DNA of 64,000 nt from Porphyra umbilicalis (Eukaryota; Rhodophyta; Bangiophyceae; Bangiales; Bangiaceae). The translations under genes and the position numbers were made by a program. Each line of letters opens with the position of its first letter. The first letter of the stretch is position 1. A model generated the notes under the pieces. The model saw nothing but the letters and a program-made list of their open reading frames with translations. It made no database searches and was not told the DNA's origin. Below, piece after piece: positions 30,453-42,117 of the stretch. The stretch is taken from assembly GCA_002049455.2 (NCBI GenBank), contig KV918854.1:1-64000 (forward strand). Reading direction: 5' to 3'.

Positions 30453-32414
30453 ATGGCGGACTCGGCCGCGATGGCGGCGGACGGCGGCGTTGCCGATGGC
30501 GGGGCAGTCATCGACGGGGCGCATGCCGCCGCGGGGGGCCATCCGGAAGGGGATTGCTCCACGGACCCGGAGATTTTGCGCCAGTTTCGGCCTCCCGGCT
30601 CGTACTGCGCACACGCGGAACCTGTGGAGGTGGTTGATGGGGTCCCGCGGGTCACCGACAACCGTCTCTACGACATGTGCGTGCGCAACCGCGCTCGTGC
30701 GCACACGCGTCGTGTATACGCGCAGTACGAGGCGTTGCCTGAATTCGTTGACGTGATGGCGCAAGCCGGGTTGCCGGAGCACGCGGGCGACCGCGTGGCC
30801 GAGGTCCATGGGGACCCGTACTTTGGGAACCAGGGCCCCCAGCGTCGTGTGTACGAGGTGATGTCGTTTGAAAACGAGGTCGTGCGCTACCAACTGCCTT
30901 TGCACCCGTTCCACCGCTTGGTTTACGCCAATGCGCTTCTATTCCCTGTGAAGGGAATAGAGACGATCGAGGCGGCGGCCAACTCGTTTTGCCGCTTGTT
31001 GCGCAACTGGCCGAAGGCCGTCTTCCTCACGCGGGATCTCGCCGAGGACCTTTCGGTTCCGTTCGGGCACGACTCCGGCCTGGAGCCGTACCTCGAGCAG
31101 CTCGCGCTGGTGAAGCAAGAGGAGATCGACAACGTCGAGGACGATCGCAGTCCGCATGTCACCGGGTTGCCGAACCCCTTCCGGTTGCCGATGTTTCCAT
31201 CCGACCACCGTCGGGCCGCCGATACGCACTTCTTCCGCGGTCGCGAGTTGATGCCCACCGCGTGGGCGGCTGGATTTCTCCGTACGCCATGGACGTTCGA
31301 CTTGTCCCGTTGGCATCCGCCTATCCCGGCATGGGAGCCTCACACGGGGTTGTGGGTGGCGACCCCCGTAGTGGTGCCGTACCTGGCGGATGCGTTGCGC
31401 AACGCCTACAGCTCAGTCTGGCAGGAGGTGTACTCCGAGTACTACTGCAACTTAGTTGCTGCGTGGGTTCACACCCTGCAGGAGGACAAGCTCTTCGACC
31501 ACTTGGACGATAGGACGCTTTGTAATTTCGACGTGTTGGACACGTCTAAGGTGGAAGACGCGCCCGACGGCGAGGCCAAGTACGTCTTGTACGGCAAGAT
31601 GCGTCAGGCCGTAAAGGCGTTTCCCTGAGGGGAGGTCCTTAAGAACGTTGTCTGGCGCGACCGCGACTCCGGGGAAGCCCGTCAAGTGCGGATCACGGTC
31701 GACCCAACCAAGGAGTACGGCTTTTGCCTTCGTCACCCTTGTGTCGATTTCGACTGGGCGTTGGACCCGAACGCGCCACTCCCGATGGCTCGAATCACTT
31801 CGAACCATCCCGGGGTGTGGCGCCGCGGTCGTCGAAACTGGGCTCACGCCGTTGACAACGCCCGAGAGGGCCGCAACCGCCCGCGTTCGCCGCGACGCGA
31901 TCGCTCGCCGTCTCCGCCCCGGGCGATGGATGCCACTTGGCCAACCCGCGCGTCTTCCTCCGCGGCGGTTGCCTTGTTTGGGTCGGCGCGCGCGCGCGAT
32001 GTACGCGCTCGCGTGCCCCGTGGGGCAGCCTTGTCAACGGTGGCTAACGCCTGGGTCGAGCAGATCGCGGGCCTGCGGACCGCTGTTGAGCGCGCGGACG
32101 GACGGCGTGTCGAGTCGGCTCTGTCCATCATTAGACAGGCCGTGGCTCACGCCGTTGACGGCGATACCAACTACGGGCGATTCGCCCAGCTCCTCGAGGC
32201 TATCCAGCCAGAGGAGGAGGCCACGCCGGCGCTTTTCAACGCGCAGAGCATCCTTGGTCGTCGGAACCATGAGGGCGGGGGCCCGTCGACGGGGGCTCCG
32301 CCCTCAGCGCGCAACACGCGTGCGGGTAGTGTCTCGCAGGAGTCGGCGGCCAGTGTTGGCGCGAGCCGCGATTCCCGCCGGGACTCGCGTCGTGGTGACG
32401 AGGAGGAGGAGTAG
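30453..32414 (+). pseudogene. Antisense gene of element 2, unknown function, one in-frame stop
   Basis: From ATG 30453 (begins MADSAAMAADGG) the frame is open for 391 codons to TGA 31626-31628, then continues in the same frame to TAG 32412. It lies opposite to pol, just past the pol end. The protein aligns with the minus-strand gene of element 1 in several blocks: GLWVATPVVVPYLADAL with GLHVAYPTVLSYYYDRM, YGFCLRHPCVDF with YGFRLALDARGVDF, and the helical acidic C-terminal 100 residues. The TGA falls where element 1 has Trp (PKWGDVV against FP-stop-GEVL). It has an RS-rich middle and an acidic end (RRGDEEEE). No known family is recognised. Some upstream in-frame sequence exists, but it is Gly/Lys repeat. 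Confidence 0.65.
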
Positions 32415-32553
32415 CGAGTTTCACTGTTCGGTGACTTGCTCGGCTGACCCCGGCGGGGGGGGGGTTGCCAATGTCAGGGGCTTACGCCTTTTAGGGTGTC
32501 GATGTTTCTTCGTCTCGTGGTTGTTTGTCGTTTGACATGTTTGTATCCACTTC

Positions 32554-34866
32554 TCAGTTTTTCTGTTTATCGTCATAGCGATGAAAGAAGTGGCAGGCCA
32601 TCATGGCCCATGTTGTAAGATTTGTATCCCTTGCATCTGATGATAAAAGCACTTCGTACTCGAAACATGCGCGTATGGCGGTAGCGTACCAACTGGTGTT
32701 GGTCCATTGTGGTATGACCACGGTTGCTTCCTCAGTGGTTGTCACGGAGCGTCGAAAGACTCAGTCCAAGTGTTGTACCGGGGGTACCAGAAACCCGTTG
32801 GGGAGCACTGGTACAGAGAAATCGCTCCGGATCAGTGTCGCCTGCGGGGATTTCAGCCATACATATTTGTACGGGCCGTAAACACGGTTCAGCCGAGAGA
32901 AATGCCGCAAGGCAAGTCGGGGGTCATACGCGAAGTTGCGCGTCATGGACGGCAGAGTGGACTTGAGCCACGCGACAGGAATTACTTCCTTAATTGCGGC
33001 GGCTGTACTTGAATCTGTCCACGAGACATCGGCCTGGATAACTCCGTCCCCGGTAACATGGACATGTTGGACAGTGGGTGTCCACGTGGAGTCCGTGACG
33101 ATGTTGGCCACGGTTGTGAGCCCGGCCTGTCGGCGACTTCGTCGCGTTGGCGTTTGCCACTCGTACCCCGGTACATGCTTCTTCTTCTGTCGAAGGAAAC
33201 GCACCACCAGGCTGCGGGGGAGGTTCTCCGGGGGTTCCCAGGTGTCGTTCTTCGACGCGTAGTCGAACCAGCGCACCTTAGCGCTATAGCTGTCACTCGT
33301 CTGGCGTAAGCGCAGGAGTTTGTCGATCACATACTCATCGGCAGTTGCCAGGGGTGACTTGCGTTGGTCTAAAGTCCATTCTACTGACCGCCTCATTTGA
33401 CCCTCTCAGGCTCATTTGAGCCTATTGTTGATGCCTCTCTGTGACCAGGTTCTGGCCTCGGCTGCTCTTTCTGAGAATAGATCTGGACTCAGCGCAGTCC
33501 ACTTACCTATGGGCCAACTCGGCGGCTGTGTACGATGAAAACTCGGAAAGGGTGCCCCAGACACCCCAAAAAGGCCGCGTCTCCAGGCCATATGAGAGGG
33601 AGCCTCATTTGAGCCTCATCTGAGGCTCATTTGAGCCTCGTGAGCAGTAGAATGGACACTAGACCATCTAGTAAGGGGTGCGGCACAGTGTCCGCCGTCG
33701 TTGGACGAGGAGCTAGGGTGACATGGTCACTGCTGACGCGTTTCTCCTCCCCGTCAATGTCAATGACAAACGTGGAGGCGTCCGAGTCTGCGTCGATTAC
33801 CACGAAGGGTCCAATGGCTTTGCTTTGCGGCTTGTTTTGCCGGTCGTGGTTGGTCGTTTATACGTAGTCGCCGATCTTGACGTCCGCATTGCGGGTTGCG
33901 ACCCGATGGTCGAAGTTACGTTTGTAACGATGTTGCGTCTTACGCAAGGCCTCGACTACGAAGGGGATCTGCTTGCGCAGGCGGGCCATTAACTCGCGTT
34001 TGCAAGCTAGGGGTGACCCATCCTTGAGCGTTCCCTTATTGGTAAGTGGCGTGCCCGGGGGCAGGTTGCGAACTGTGAGGTTGGGGATCCGCCTTGGGAT
34101 TACGGGCTCAAATGGCGAGATGCCCTTCGACCGATGTGGTTGGCTATTATACGCCATAATGATTTCCGGGAGTAACTCGTCCCATCGTGATGGGTCATCA
34201 GCGTCGTAGTGTCGCAGCTGAGTAGCCATGGTACGGTTGTACCGTTCACCTTGCCCTTAAGTTTGGGGGTGATATGCCGTGGTGCGAACCGTTTCAATGC
34301 CAAGCATTTTCATCACAGCGATGGAGAAGTTCGACATGAACTGGGGCCCTTGGTCCGATAGGATCCGGTCCGGTGGCCCGTAGGCTGACACCCACGCGTC
34401 GATGATGCTGACGCCACGGACATGGCCGTGATTCGCCGCAAGGCGACACACTTGGTGAGCTTAGCGCAGCGGTCGGTGATAACCAAGATGAAGCGATTGC
34501 CCTTCTTGGAGGCCGGGATGGGCCCAAGGATGTCAACGGACAGCTTCGTGAGAGTCTCGGTAGCCTGAAACAGGGTCAAGGGCGTGGTGTGTCGCCGCAA
34601 AGCGAGGCGATTTTGCGCACACGTTGTGCATTTGGTGATGGTCGAGTGAATATCCTTCACCATTGAAGGCCAGTAGTATGCCTTACGCATTGTGTAATAC
34701 ATCCGGTTCATACCACGATGGGCGGCCACGGTTGCGTAATGCTCGAGGGTCAGCACGCGTTCGCGTAAAGACTTTGGAATAACCAGTTGATTGCCGTAAG
34801 GCGCACGGCGGTACAGAGCGTGATGCTCATCACGGAAGAAGGCCTTTGCCGTTCCGAGTTCGAAAA
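32554..34866 (-). pseudogene. Pol remnant of element 2: integrase, chromodomain, DIRS-like tail
   Basis: Minus-strand reading: the integrase N-terminal zinc region (AAHRGMNRMYYT to CTTCAQNR), VDILGP, SDQGPQF, then HPQT-stop-GQGERYN, AYNSQPHRSKGISPFEPVIPRR, a GPF motif, a chromodomain (ADEYVIDKLLRLRQ to NDTWEPPENLP), and the same tail as element 1 (HFSRLNRVYGP, a PP motif, then VVIPQWTNTSW). Lesions: a frame change near 34415, TAA near 34257, a frame change near 33830, a 288-bp MITE (33372-33659) and a stop near 32761. Ignoring the MITE and one TA, the coding frame runs on across its site. Confidence 0.88.
33372..33659. mobile_element. TA-target MITE, family M288, copy 1
   Basis: A 288-bp element with inverted ends (A/G)(A/T)GTCCATTCTACTG, flanked by TA (33370-33371 and 33660-33661). 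The interior repeats CTCATTTGAGCCTC. It interrupts element 2 pol between LLDGL and QRKSPLATAD. A second copy lies at 43598-43886. Confidence 0.9.
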
Positions 34867-34869
34867 GTT

Positions 34870-35199
34870 AAAGCGAGTTTTATCGCCGTCGCGGCGAGGA
34901 AGAAAGACCTTTTGTTGGAGGGCATCCGATGGGGAGCCGGGTGGTGCCCACGACGGCGACCCCGGACCACGTTGGTTTAATACAAACAACGGCACTGGTC
35001 GTTCGACCATCCGATCAATCGATTGTAATGAGTGCCGGCAAACAGAAAAGACAGGCAAGCAAACAAGAAAATGAACAATGCAGAAGTAACCCCCCAAAGG
35101 GCGTACCACAGGCCAATTTCCACAATACATGGGCTTTGGTCAGTCAAGGGGGCCACTTGTGGCCAATTGCCAACTGGGAGCAGAGCCATGCTACACATA
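34870..35199 (-). repeat. Truncated LTR-like repeat (copy 2) beside element 2 integrase
   Basis: Matches 29103-29430 and 53571-53900 closely, starting AAAGCGAGTT(T/C)TATCGCC. It lacks the outer 60 bp present in the other copies and stops before the B-box. Its edge abuts integrase codons, so it is either the 5' LTR after a large internal deletion or a separate insertion. Confidence 0.7.
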
Positions 35200-35202
35200 T
35201 TA

Positions 35203-35754
35203 GAGCGTCACCACCATTGGCTCCAACCGTCCAAAGAGCCAAACGTGGCACCGTTTGGCCGTTTGGACGGTTGGAGCACTGGTGGCTGGGATTTGCTCCA
35301 AAACTAGGGTGTGACGGGGCTGTGACGGCCCAAAAATAGACCGGTTCACATTTTTTTATCCCTTAGTACATCTCGTGGGGGCCTCGCGGGATCGCCCTTC
35401 TTTTGGAGCTTGAACGGCAGCGCCACTCCAAACAGGCCTGTTTGGAGACGCTCCGAGTCGTTTGGCCAACCCCTGGTTCCCTGTTCGGACCACGAAAAGC
35501 AATGGAAAGCGTGACCCGTGGCTTGCAGACAGTTGCGAGACGATCTGGCAGTCATGGAGATTCTCTGTAGTGCATCTGTGGGAATACTGGCGTGCCACAG
35601 AAGAGGCCCACCGCCAGAGACGACGAGGCGAGCCGAAGTTTGAGACGTGATCTGCTTTGTTTTGGCTCTGCGTTTGGAGAGCCAGTGACAGCGCCACACG
35701 TTGCGCACACGTGGCCGTTGCGTTGGACGGTTGGCTCCATAGGTGGAGATGCTC
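35203..35754. mobile_element. PIF/Harbinger-type MITE with TTA target
   Basis: A 552-bp element. Inverted ends GAGC(G/A)TC(A/T)CCACC...CCAACCGTCCA match at about 25 of 31 positions, and TTA is duplicated at 35200-35202 and 35755-35757, the 3-bp target typical of PIF/Harbinger. It has no transposase; the broken Harbinger gene at 46.6-48.65 kb is a possible former source family. Confidence 0.8.
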
Positions 35755-35851
35755 TTACTGGAAACACACGGGTACACGAGCAGAACAATGCGGACATGGC
35801 TCTGATCCAATGCAAATCGTCTCAAAACACCTCGCCGCAGGCCGGAAACAC

Positions 35852-36478
35852 TCAACCTCGGACGTTGAGGCCGGTCGCTGCTGTCCTCACCATTCCGCTC
35901 TGACAGTGATCTCGCCTGAGTGCACCAGGGGCGAGGCCCCTCCTGAATTCGTGAAATTGCATCATTACAGTGATACACAAGCCTGGGACTTGGCCGTGTG
36001 AGATTGATTCTCGTTGGCTTAGCCGTCGGGCATGCCATCCGAACCGAATAATTGTGTCTCCAGATCCCCATTCCAAGTCGTAGGCTACGGTTTCGATGGG
36101 GCACAACACTGTGTCGCCCTCAAATCGCTTGAAAGTAACCAAAGAAGCGCGATGGTAGCACCGCCGACGGTGGCCCTGTGATGGTGTGGCCACGGGCACT
36201 CCAGCAGTCAGCCGCACGGTATGGCATGGCACCCACTCCCTTGCAGTCGAAGTCAGAGGGGGACAACGACCGGCGCTCGCTGTTAAGTGATCAGTCACGA
36301 GGGCCGTAACGGCAAGACAAGAGGGCAAAAACACAGAAGGATGCGCGGTCGAGCAAGACCGTGTGCACCACACGGCCTTGACATGAGCCGCCCATGATTT
36401 GGCAGAACTAAGGGTGACTACCAGAAAAACGAGTGGACCGGAGCCATCGACAAGAATCTGGCAGACCGTGACACGCAA
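35852..36478 (-). other. Unassigned 208-codon ORF
   Basis: Open frame on the minus strand with mixed, not strongly biased composition (VTFKRFEGDTVLCPIETVAYD). No domain is recognised, and chance is possible at this length. The rest of 35758-36550 holds nothing recognised. Confidence 0.15.
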
Positions 36479-36550
36479 TTGTGGGCCTCTATTGGAGCTT
36501 TCCGTCCACCAATGACATGCGGCCCTGCTCCTGACTCTACCGTGGCTGCG

Positions 36551-37275
36551 CAGTGGGGCTTAGACCGTGTACCTTACGGATCTGCTGATTCCGTGTTGCA
36601 GGCTGTTGCAGGATCTCCACAGTCTGCCAAATGGCTGCAGGTCGGGCCATTTTGTGCTGGCAGCCTGCTGTCTCAACAGATATCTCGCAGATCGGCACGC
36701 ATGTTTTCTGCTCTTTCGCTGCTTGTCTGGATCATCCAAATGCTGAGATGATGCTAAGCTCGTGCTGTTCTTCTGCTGTACGCTAAAATAACTCCTAGGA
36801 GGCGCGGAGTTATCTCGCTTCCACCAATAGGCAGCCGTCATCGTCATTCTGCAGCAGACTTGATGCTGAAGACATGCGCTGCAAGTGCAGCCCAGTTGCA
36901 GATTTCCACAGACCCGGCACAGAAAATGTGCGCTGCAACAGGGGTCCGGCAGCGACCTGCAACATTTTACCAGCAGATTTCCTGCAGGTCAAAAACAATA
37001 AAGGCTTATCGTGGGCAGAAAAAAACGGGGGATCACGCTGGAACTTTTTGGCACAAAATCCTCGCACCGTCACGGTGTTTTCCATAAAAGAAAAGCACCG
37101 GTCCTCCGTTTTTTTTGCACAAATGCACGACAATGAGCTGCTCCGCAGATCTCTGCTGCAGGAAATCATGCAGCTCGTGGCTCACGCGGCCACTTTTCCA
37201 GACCTGCAAGCAGTCTGCAACACGCCATTGAAGGGGATTCGCAGATCTGTAAGGTACACGGTCTAAGCCCCACTG
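36551..37275. mobile_element. Inverted-repeat element, 725 bp, CAGTGGGG ends
   Basis: Ends CAGTGGGGCTTAGACCGTGT continue as an inverted repeat for about 40 bp with few mismatches (36551-36591 and 37232-37275). The interior repeats CTGCA and GCAGATTTCC motifs and has no long gene. CAGTG ends suggest a hAT-like origin, but the flanking 8-mers (TGGCTGCG and CGCTGTCG) do not match. Confidence 0.7.
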
Positions 37276-38210
37276 CGCTGTCGTCGCGTATCGTTGGCCC
37301 GAGACAGCCTTCCGTACCCTCACCGCCTGCGCAAAAGAGGCGCCGCGGCACGCACTCCCACTGTGAAGTGGTGACATGGCACGTCTTGCGAGCACTTGGC
37401 CAGGTGGCCTTCGCAGCGTGGGTGTGACGCAGCCTCCCGCCGAGCAGGCGTACAACACGGAACGGCCCCGTGTGCCGGATGAGTCGTGCCGTGCATCGTC
37501 GTTCTGCCTTGCCTCGCCCCTGCCACGGCTCCTGTTAAGGGCCGTACGCTGCCTGAGTGCTGCGTGAACCGTACGCTGCCTGCGTGCTGCGTGAGGGGGG
37601 CTGGAAGGTTTGGGGGACCATCACGCTTCTGTGCCGTGAAAGCCGGCGACGCTCCTGTGCTGCGCCGTCGATGCTGTGGGGGGCGTGCGGCGTCGTTTAC
37701 GCTTTCGAACTCTCGTTCAGGTCCGTGGGGCGACAACGGCACGCGAGGAACACTCGCACGCGCAGGGCCCTTTGTGAAGGCGGCACGAAGGTGGACGGCC
37801 TTCAGCACTCGGTGCGGTGACTAAGAACCGTTCCCCCTCCTGCGCCGATTCTCCGGCCCACTCCGCCGTCACGCGCGACCATTGCGCGCGCTCTTTTCGA
37901 GCTTGAGCTTGGCGCGCGCGCCATTTTTTCTGCCCTCCTCGTCGCTGTTTGAGTTGGCATCCCCGAGCCACCGCGCGGAAGAGGCGCTCGTGTCGACTGG
38001 TGAGTTCGTGGGCTTTGCCTGTGCGCGTTTTCCTGCCCGTCACGACACTTCCCTCTCTTGCGCCCCCTTGCCGTGGCGGCGGCCGCCTCGTCGTCGGCCG
38101 CCGCCGCCGGACTCCTGGTGACGGCTCTAGGTCCAACAGCGACTTTCTGGTGTCGGTTGCGGGGCGTGTGCTCGCGTTTTCTCCCTCGGATGCCTGACCG
38201 GACGCCTGCG
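37276..38210. other. No gene recognised
   Basis: Overlapping short ORFs on both strands without recognisable domains. CGTACGCTGCCTG repeats twice near 37540-37585. Confidence 0.4.
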
Positions 38211-38214
38211 ACCC

Positions 38215-39160
38215 AGCCCGCTGCGACCTCTCGGCCAGCTGCCGGAGGCGGGCGTTCCGGCGGCCGCCGGCCGCGAGTGCCTGCGGCCGCCCGCCGGCCG
38301 CGGGTGTTCTGGCGGCTGCCGGCCGCGATGGCCGGCGACCTCCGCCTGCGGGTGTTCTAGTGGCTGCCGGCCGAGATTGCCGGCGGCCACCGGCGGCTGT
38401 GACTGATCATCCGGGGCTGCCAACCGCCTTCATTAGGGGCGGCGGCCGCAGCCTACGGGACCGCAATGACCGGCATGCGGCGAGAAGACAAGACAAAGCG
38501 GCGAAGGGGGCAGCGCAAGCGGGAGCGAGAAGGCGTCTTGCAGTGCGTGGCGGCGGTCGCCCCCCACCTTGAACACTGCCAGTGTCAGCGCTGCTGCCCT
38601 CCACCGCCACCAAGACCGTTGCGACCGCCCCGCGGCCGGCGGCCGGTGCCGCACGGCAGGCAGCCAATCCCGCCGAGGTGGACAGGCGGGCCTCCGCCCG
38701 GACGCCGGCAGTCAAGCCCTGAGAGGTGGAGGGGTGGGTCGCCGCACGTCTGCCGTCTACCAATCCCGCAAAGGTGCGGCGGTGGCCCGCAACCGGACTT
38801 GCGACGGCCACGTTCGCCAAGGTGGACGGGCGGGCAAGCCCCCGACCGGCGCTCGTCTAGCCCGCCGAGGTGGAGAGGCAAACCACCGCCCGACCGCCGG
38901 CACGGGAACCCTCCAACCTGAACGGGCGGGAAGCCTCCGGACCTCCGCTGGCCAAGTCCGCCGAGATGGGGCGGCGTGCCGCCGCCCGAAAATTGTCAGC
39001 GCAGCCCGCCGAGGTGGACGGGCGGGCCGCCGCCCGACAGACGACCGCCGAGCCCACCGAGGTGAACGGGCGGGCCTCCAACGGGCTGCCGACCGCAGAT
39101 CCCACAGTGGCGGGGGTGCCGGCCGCCGCCCGACCGCAGCACGTCGAGCCCTACTCGGTG
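38215..39160. repeat. GC-rich minisatellites
   Basis: 38220-38400 repeats GGCTGCCGGCCG units. 38640-39160 repeats a roughly 57-bp unit with CCGCCGAGGTGGACGGGCGG, which on the minus strand reads as a 19-residue motif (RPSTSAG). No complete gene frame is visible. Confidence 0.65.
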
Positions 39161-39589
39161 GGGGGACGGGTAGCGGCCCGACCCCTGACCAACGAGGTTG
39201 CTAACGTTGTCGGACGCCGTGCTGGCCGATCGTGGACCGCAGCCGCGCGGGCTGAAGCTGCTTCGCGTCGCGAGGGCGACAAAGCCGCTGTTGGTTCTGG
39301 TGGATCGGCCGTTGGGTTGTCGGACGAGTCTAGCTCGGCGGCCACCTCCTTTTCCTTGCTCTGTGTGTGGCCCCCGCGTGAGCAGCGAGCCAGGGTTGAG
39401 AGGGGATAATTATAGTCGGATTAATACGACTGAAACTTTCACTGTATTCAAGCAAACCATGAATGGACAGACTATGATTATGCATCGTGTGCACCACGTG
39501 TTGGTATTTGCTTTCTATTTACTCATGTAAAGTTTCGTTTAAACACTGTAATTGAACATCGGCTCTAGCCACAACGCGCTCTGGCGACA

Positions 39590-39735
39590 CAGCCAGTGCC
39601 ACCGCCTCCCGTGATATGTCTTCCTGGCATTGCCCGCAGCGCCGCCCCCCCCAGCGATATGGCTGCCTGGCATTGCCTGCAGCTCTCCCCCCCCGCGAAA
39701 CGTCTGCCTGGCATTGCCCCCAGCGCCACCGTAAG
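39590..39735. repeat. Three copies of a CTGCCTGGCATTGCC unit
   Basis: TGCCTGGCATTGCC-CAGC with flanking C runs recurs three times at about 50-bp spacing. Confidence 0.75.
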
Positions 39736-39898
39736 CTTGCGCCATTGCTGGTGACAAGGTAGATCGCCAGGAGAATCTGTCGGAATACAGTTTGATATAT
39801 GTTGGAACGTGGAACGCATAAGTCTTCCACGAATGCTTACTAAAACTATACTGTCAGCCTTTCTATAATTTTACTGAAATGAAATCTTCAGCGGATGA

Positions 39899-42117
39899 GT
39901 ACACCGTAAACTTGCAACCGAGCTGCGAGCCGAACAAGCAGTGCGCAACCGGAAGCTCCAGCGCTCTCCAATTCAGAAACGCATCGTCGCCAGCCGCCAG
40001 GCCGCGGCAGCAGCGGCTGCTCCGGCGGCGGTTGCCGCAGCTGCCAAGGCGGCCGCTGCCACCGCCACTGCCGAGTCGACGACCACCAAGGCGACGTACC
40101 AGGAGTCGGCGGCGGTCACAGCGCTGGGAAGGGTCGTGGCCAAGAGAGCCCAAAATACCGCGGCACGGGCGGCTGTGGCATCAAGGACCGCCGCGGCGGC
40201 CGTCTACGACCTTACCGGAGGGCACGTGCTGCCGCATTTGGCTTCGGCCGCCGGCGCACCCGCTGCTGGCACCACAGCCGAGTGGCCGATGTCCAAGCGG
40301 CTGAGAGTGGGCTGCAGCGGTAGCCGACCCCCCCTCCACCCATCGTTCCGAAGCGGTGGTGAAGGCGCCACCATGTAGGTGTACGCAACAATGGGGCGTG
40401 GTGCCGCGTGCCTGGTGGCCGAGAACACAGCGCTCATTGAGGCGTTGCTAATCGTGCCTGACAACTCTATCCAGGGGACGGAACAGTCGGGCAAGAAGTT
40501 TTGGAGCCGAGTGCTCAAGAGCTGGCAACAAGTCCTTCAGGGCGAGACGGACGCGCGGTTCAAGGCGGCGCGGTAACAGCGCGGCTTTGAGGCGCTTCGC
40601 AAGCAGTGGGCCAAGATTGTCTCTGGGGTGATGGAGCTCTCCAATTGCATCTCGCAAGCGAAGCTGGCCGAGCCGACCGGCATCGCTACACACGCTGATC
40701 TTGTGAACTGTGCTGAGGGGATTTTTTTGCGGGACCAACGTGTACGGCGGCATCCGCGGTGACCATGCCGACGACGTGGCCAAGGAGAAAAAGACCAAGC
40801 GCCGAAATATGCAAGTGTCGTGCCATTGGGCGCACTATTAGGAGGGGGTGCAGGGCCATCACCGATTCAAGTCGGCGGACGCTGCGTTTGAAGCCCTCCA
40901 GAAGAAGGTGGCGACCGCACATGCTCGTTCCTTGGCGAGGGCGGCGGCGGCTGCCGCCTCGGGTGGCAATGGACCAGCAGCTGAGCAAGCGGCTGCAGGG
41001 ATAAAGCCCACTTCGGCGGCCGCTGCAAACGTGGCGGCCGCCAGAAATTTTGATGGCAACACGGCAGCCGCCCACAAGGATGAGAGCGACAAAGACGAGC
41101 ACGGCCCGTGGGCGGGTCGCCCCATTGGCAGCAAGGCGGCCAAGCGCACCCGCGCACAGAACATTGCCGACGACTGCATCATCAGCCGCGCCGCGAGCGC
41201 CTTCGAGAGGTTGGGCCGAAACAGAGGACGGCCATGATGGCTTTTAGTCTACCCTTTATACGCGCGACACCCGAGGGTGCCGCATTTTGGGCCCACCAGG
41301 CCCAGAAAATGCTCGCGACGAAAGGGATCAAGGTCAAGGCGCCCGAAAATGCTAACAACGCATCCGTGGCCGCTGCCGGAGACGCACGCGAGACAAGCAA
41401 GGACACTGTCGTCGCACCAACCACGTTGGGAGATGTCGAGGACGTATCCGCCGTTGACGACTTCGAGGGGACCGGGAACGCGGCGGCGGAGGAGGACGCG
41501 ACGGTCGTGGCGGACACGAGGTCGTCAGTGGCGCCACCGGTGTCGCCGCCGTCGGTCGTGGCGGAGACAGCGGACGCGTCCACGACGCCGACGTCGGCGG
41601 CGGCACCAGCACCGACATCTGCAGCAACAGCGGCCGCCGCTGGGTCTGTGACGAAACCATCGGCGGCGTCACCAACGCCGACGCCCGGAGCGGCGCCAGC
41701 GGGAAAATTGCCTTCGTCGACGCCAGCACCGTCGACCGCCAACAAACAGCGCAGCCGCCGAGCGCAGGCAACGAAGCGGAAACGAGCAGCCTTGTCAATG
41801 AACAAACAGTTGCAGACGCCCGCCGACCTGACGCTTCATCCGCCTGTGGCGTCAATGGCGTCCGCCGCGCGTGCAGCGCCATCGGCAGTGACGGCGCCCA
41901 TGGCGGCGGTCGCAGCGGTAGTTGGGGCGTCATAGGACGTGCGCGACACGCCGGTGCCGGCCAGCCGGCAGCGGCCGCCGCTGCCGCCTCCTGGGTCGTC
42001 CTCTGACGACTCCCTCTCTGAGGGCAGCGGCTTTGACGGCTTTGACAGCGATCTGATTGCAGCGTTTGATCGCAGCTGTGGACGTTCATCCAGTGAGTCT
42101 GAACACAACGAGTAGAC
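39899..42117 (+). pseudogene. PIF/Harbinger accessory protein (Myb/NAM-associated-like), broken
   Basis: Such proteins bind the element DNA and help the Harbinger transposase. The frame opens at 39899 without a clear ATG and reads a basic, Ala-rich N-terminus, then a trihelix-like region (NSIQGTEQSGKKFWSRVLKSW, GFEALRKQWAKIVSGVMEL, HADLVNCAEGIF). The signature RPIGSKAAKRTRAQ (about 41121-41162) is typical of NAM-associated C-terminal domains. An Ala/Thr-rich stretch and an acidic Ser-rich end follow to TAG 42115. Breaks: TAG 40376, TAA 40574, a frame change at a T7 run near 40723, a stop near 40842, a frame change near 41225 and TAG 41933. Together with the minus-strand transposase at 46.6-48.65 kb it would make one element with convergent genes. 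Confidence 0.65.

Larger units (their letters stand above)
28544..35199 (-). mobile_element. Decayed Ty3/gypsy chromovirus (element 2), relative of element 1, minus strand
   Basis: Read on the minus strand: an LTR-like remnant (35199-34870), pol from within the integrase to its end (34866-32554), an antisense gene (30453-32414, plus strand) and a 3' LTR-like repeat (about 30170-28544). The order after integrase is the same as in element 1. Everything from the primer site to mid-integrase is missing, so the first LTR piece abuts integrase directly. Two TA-target MITEs have inserted, one in the LTR and one in pol. Boundaries come from shared repeat edges, not from a target duplication. Confidence 0.75.
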
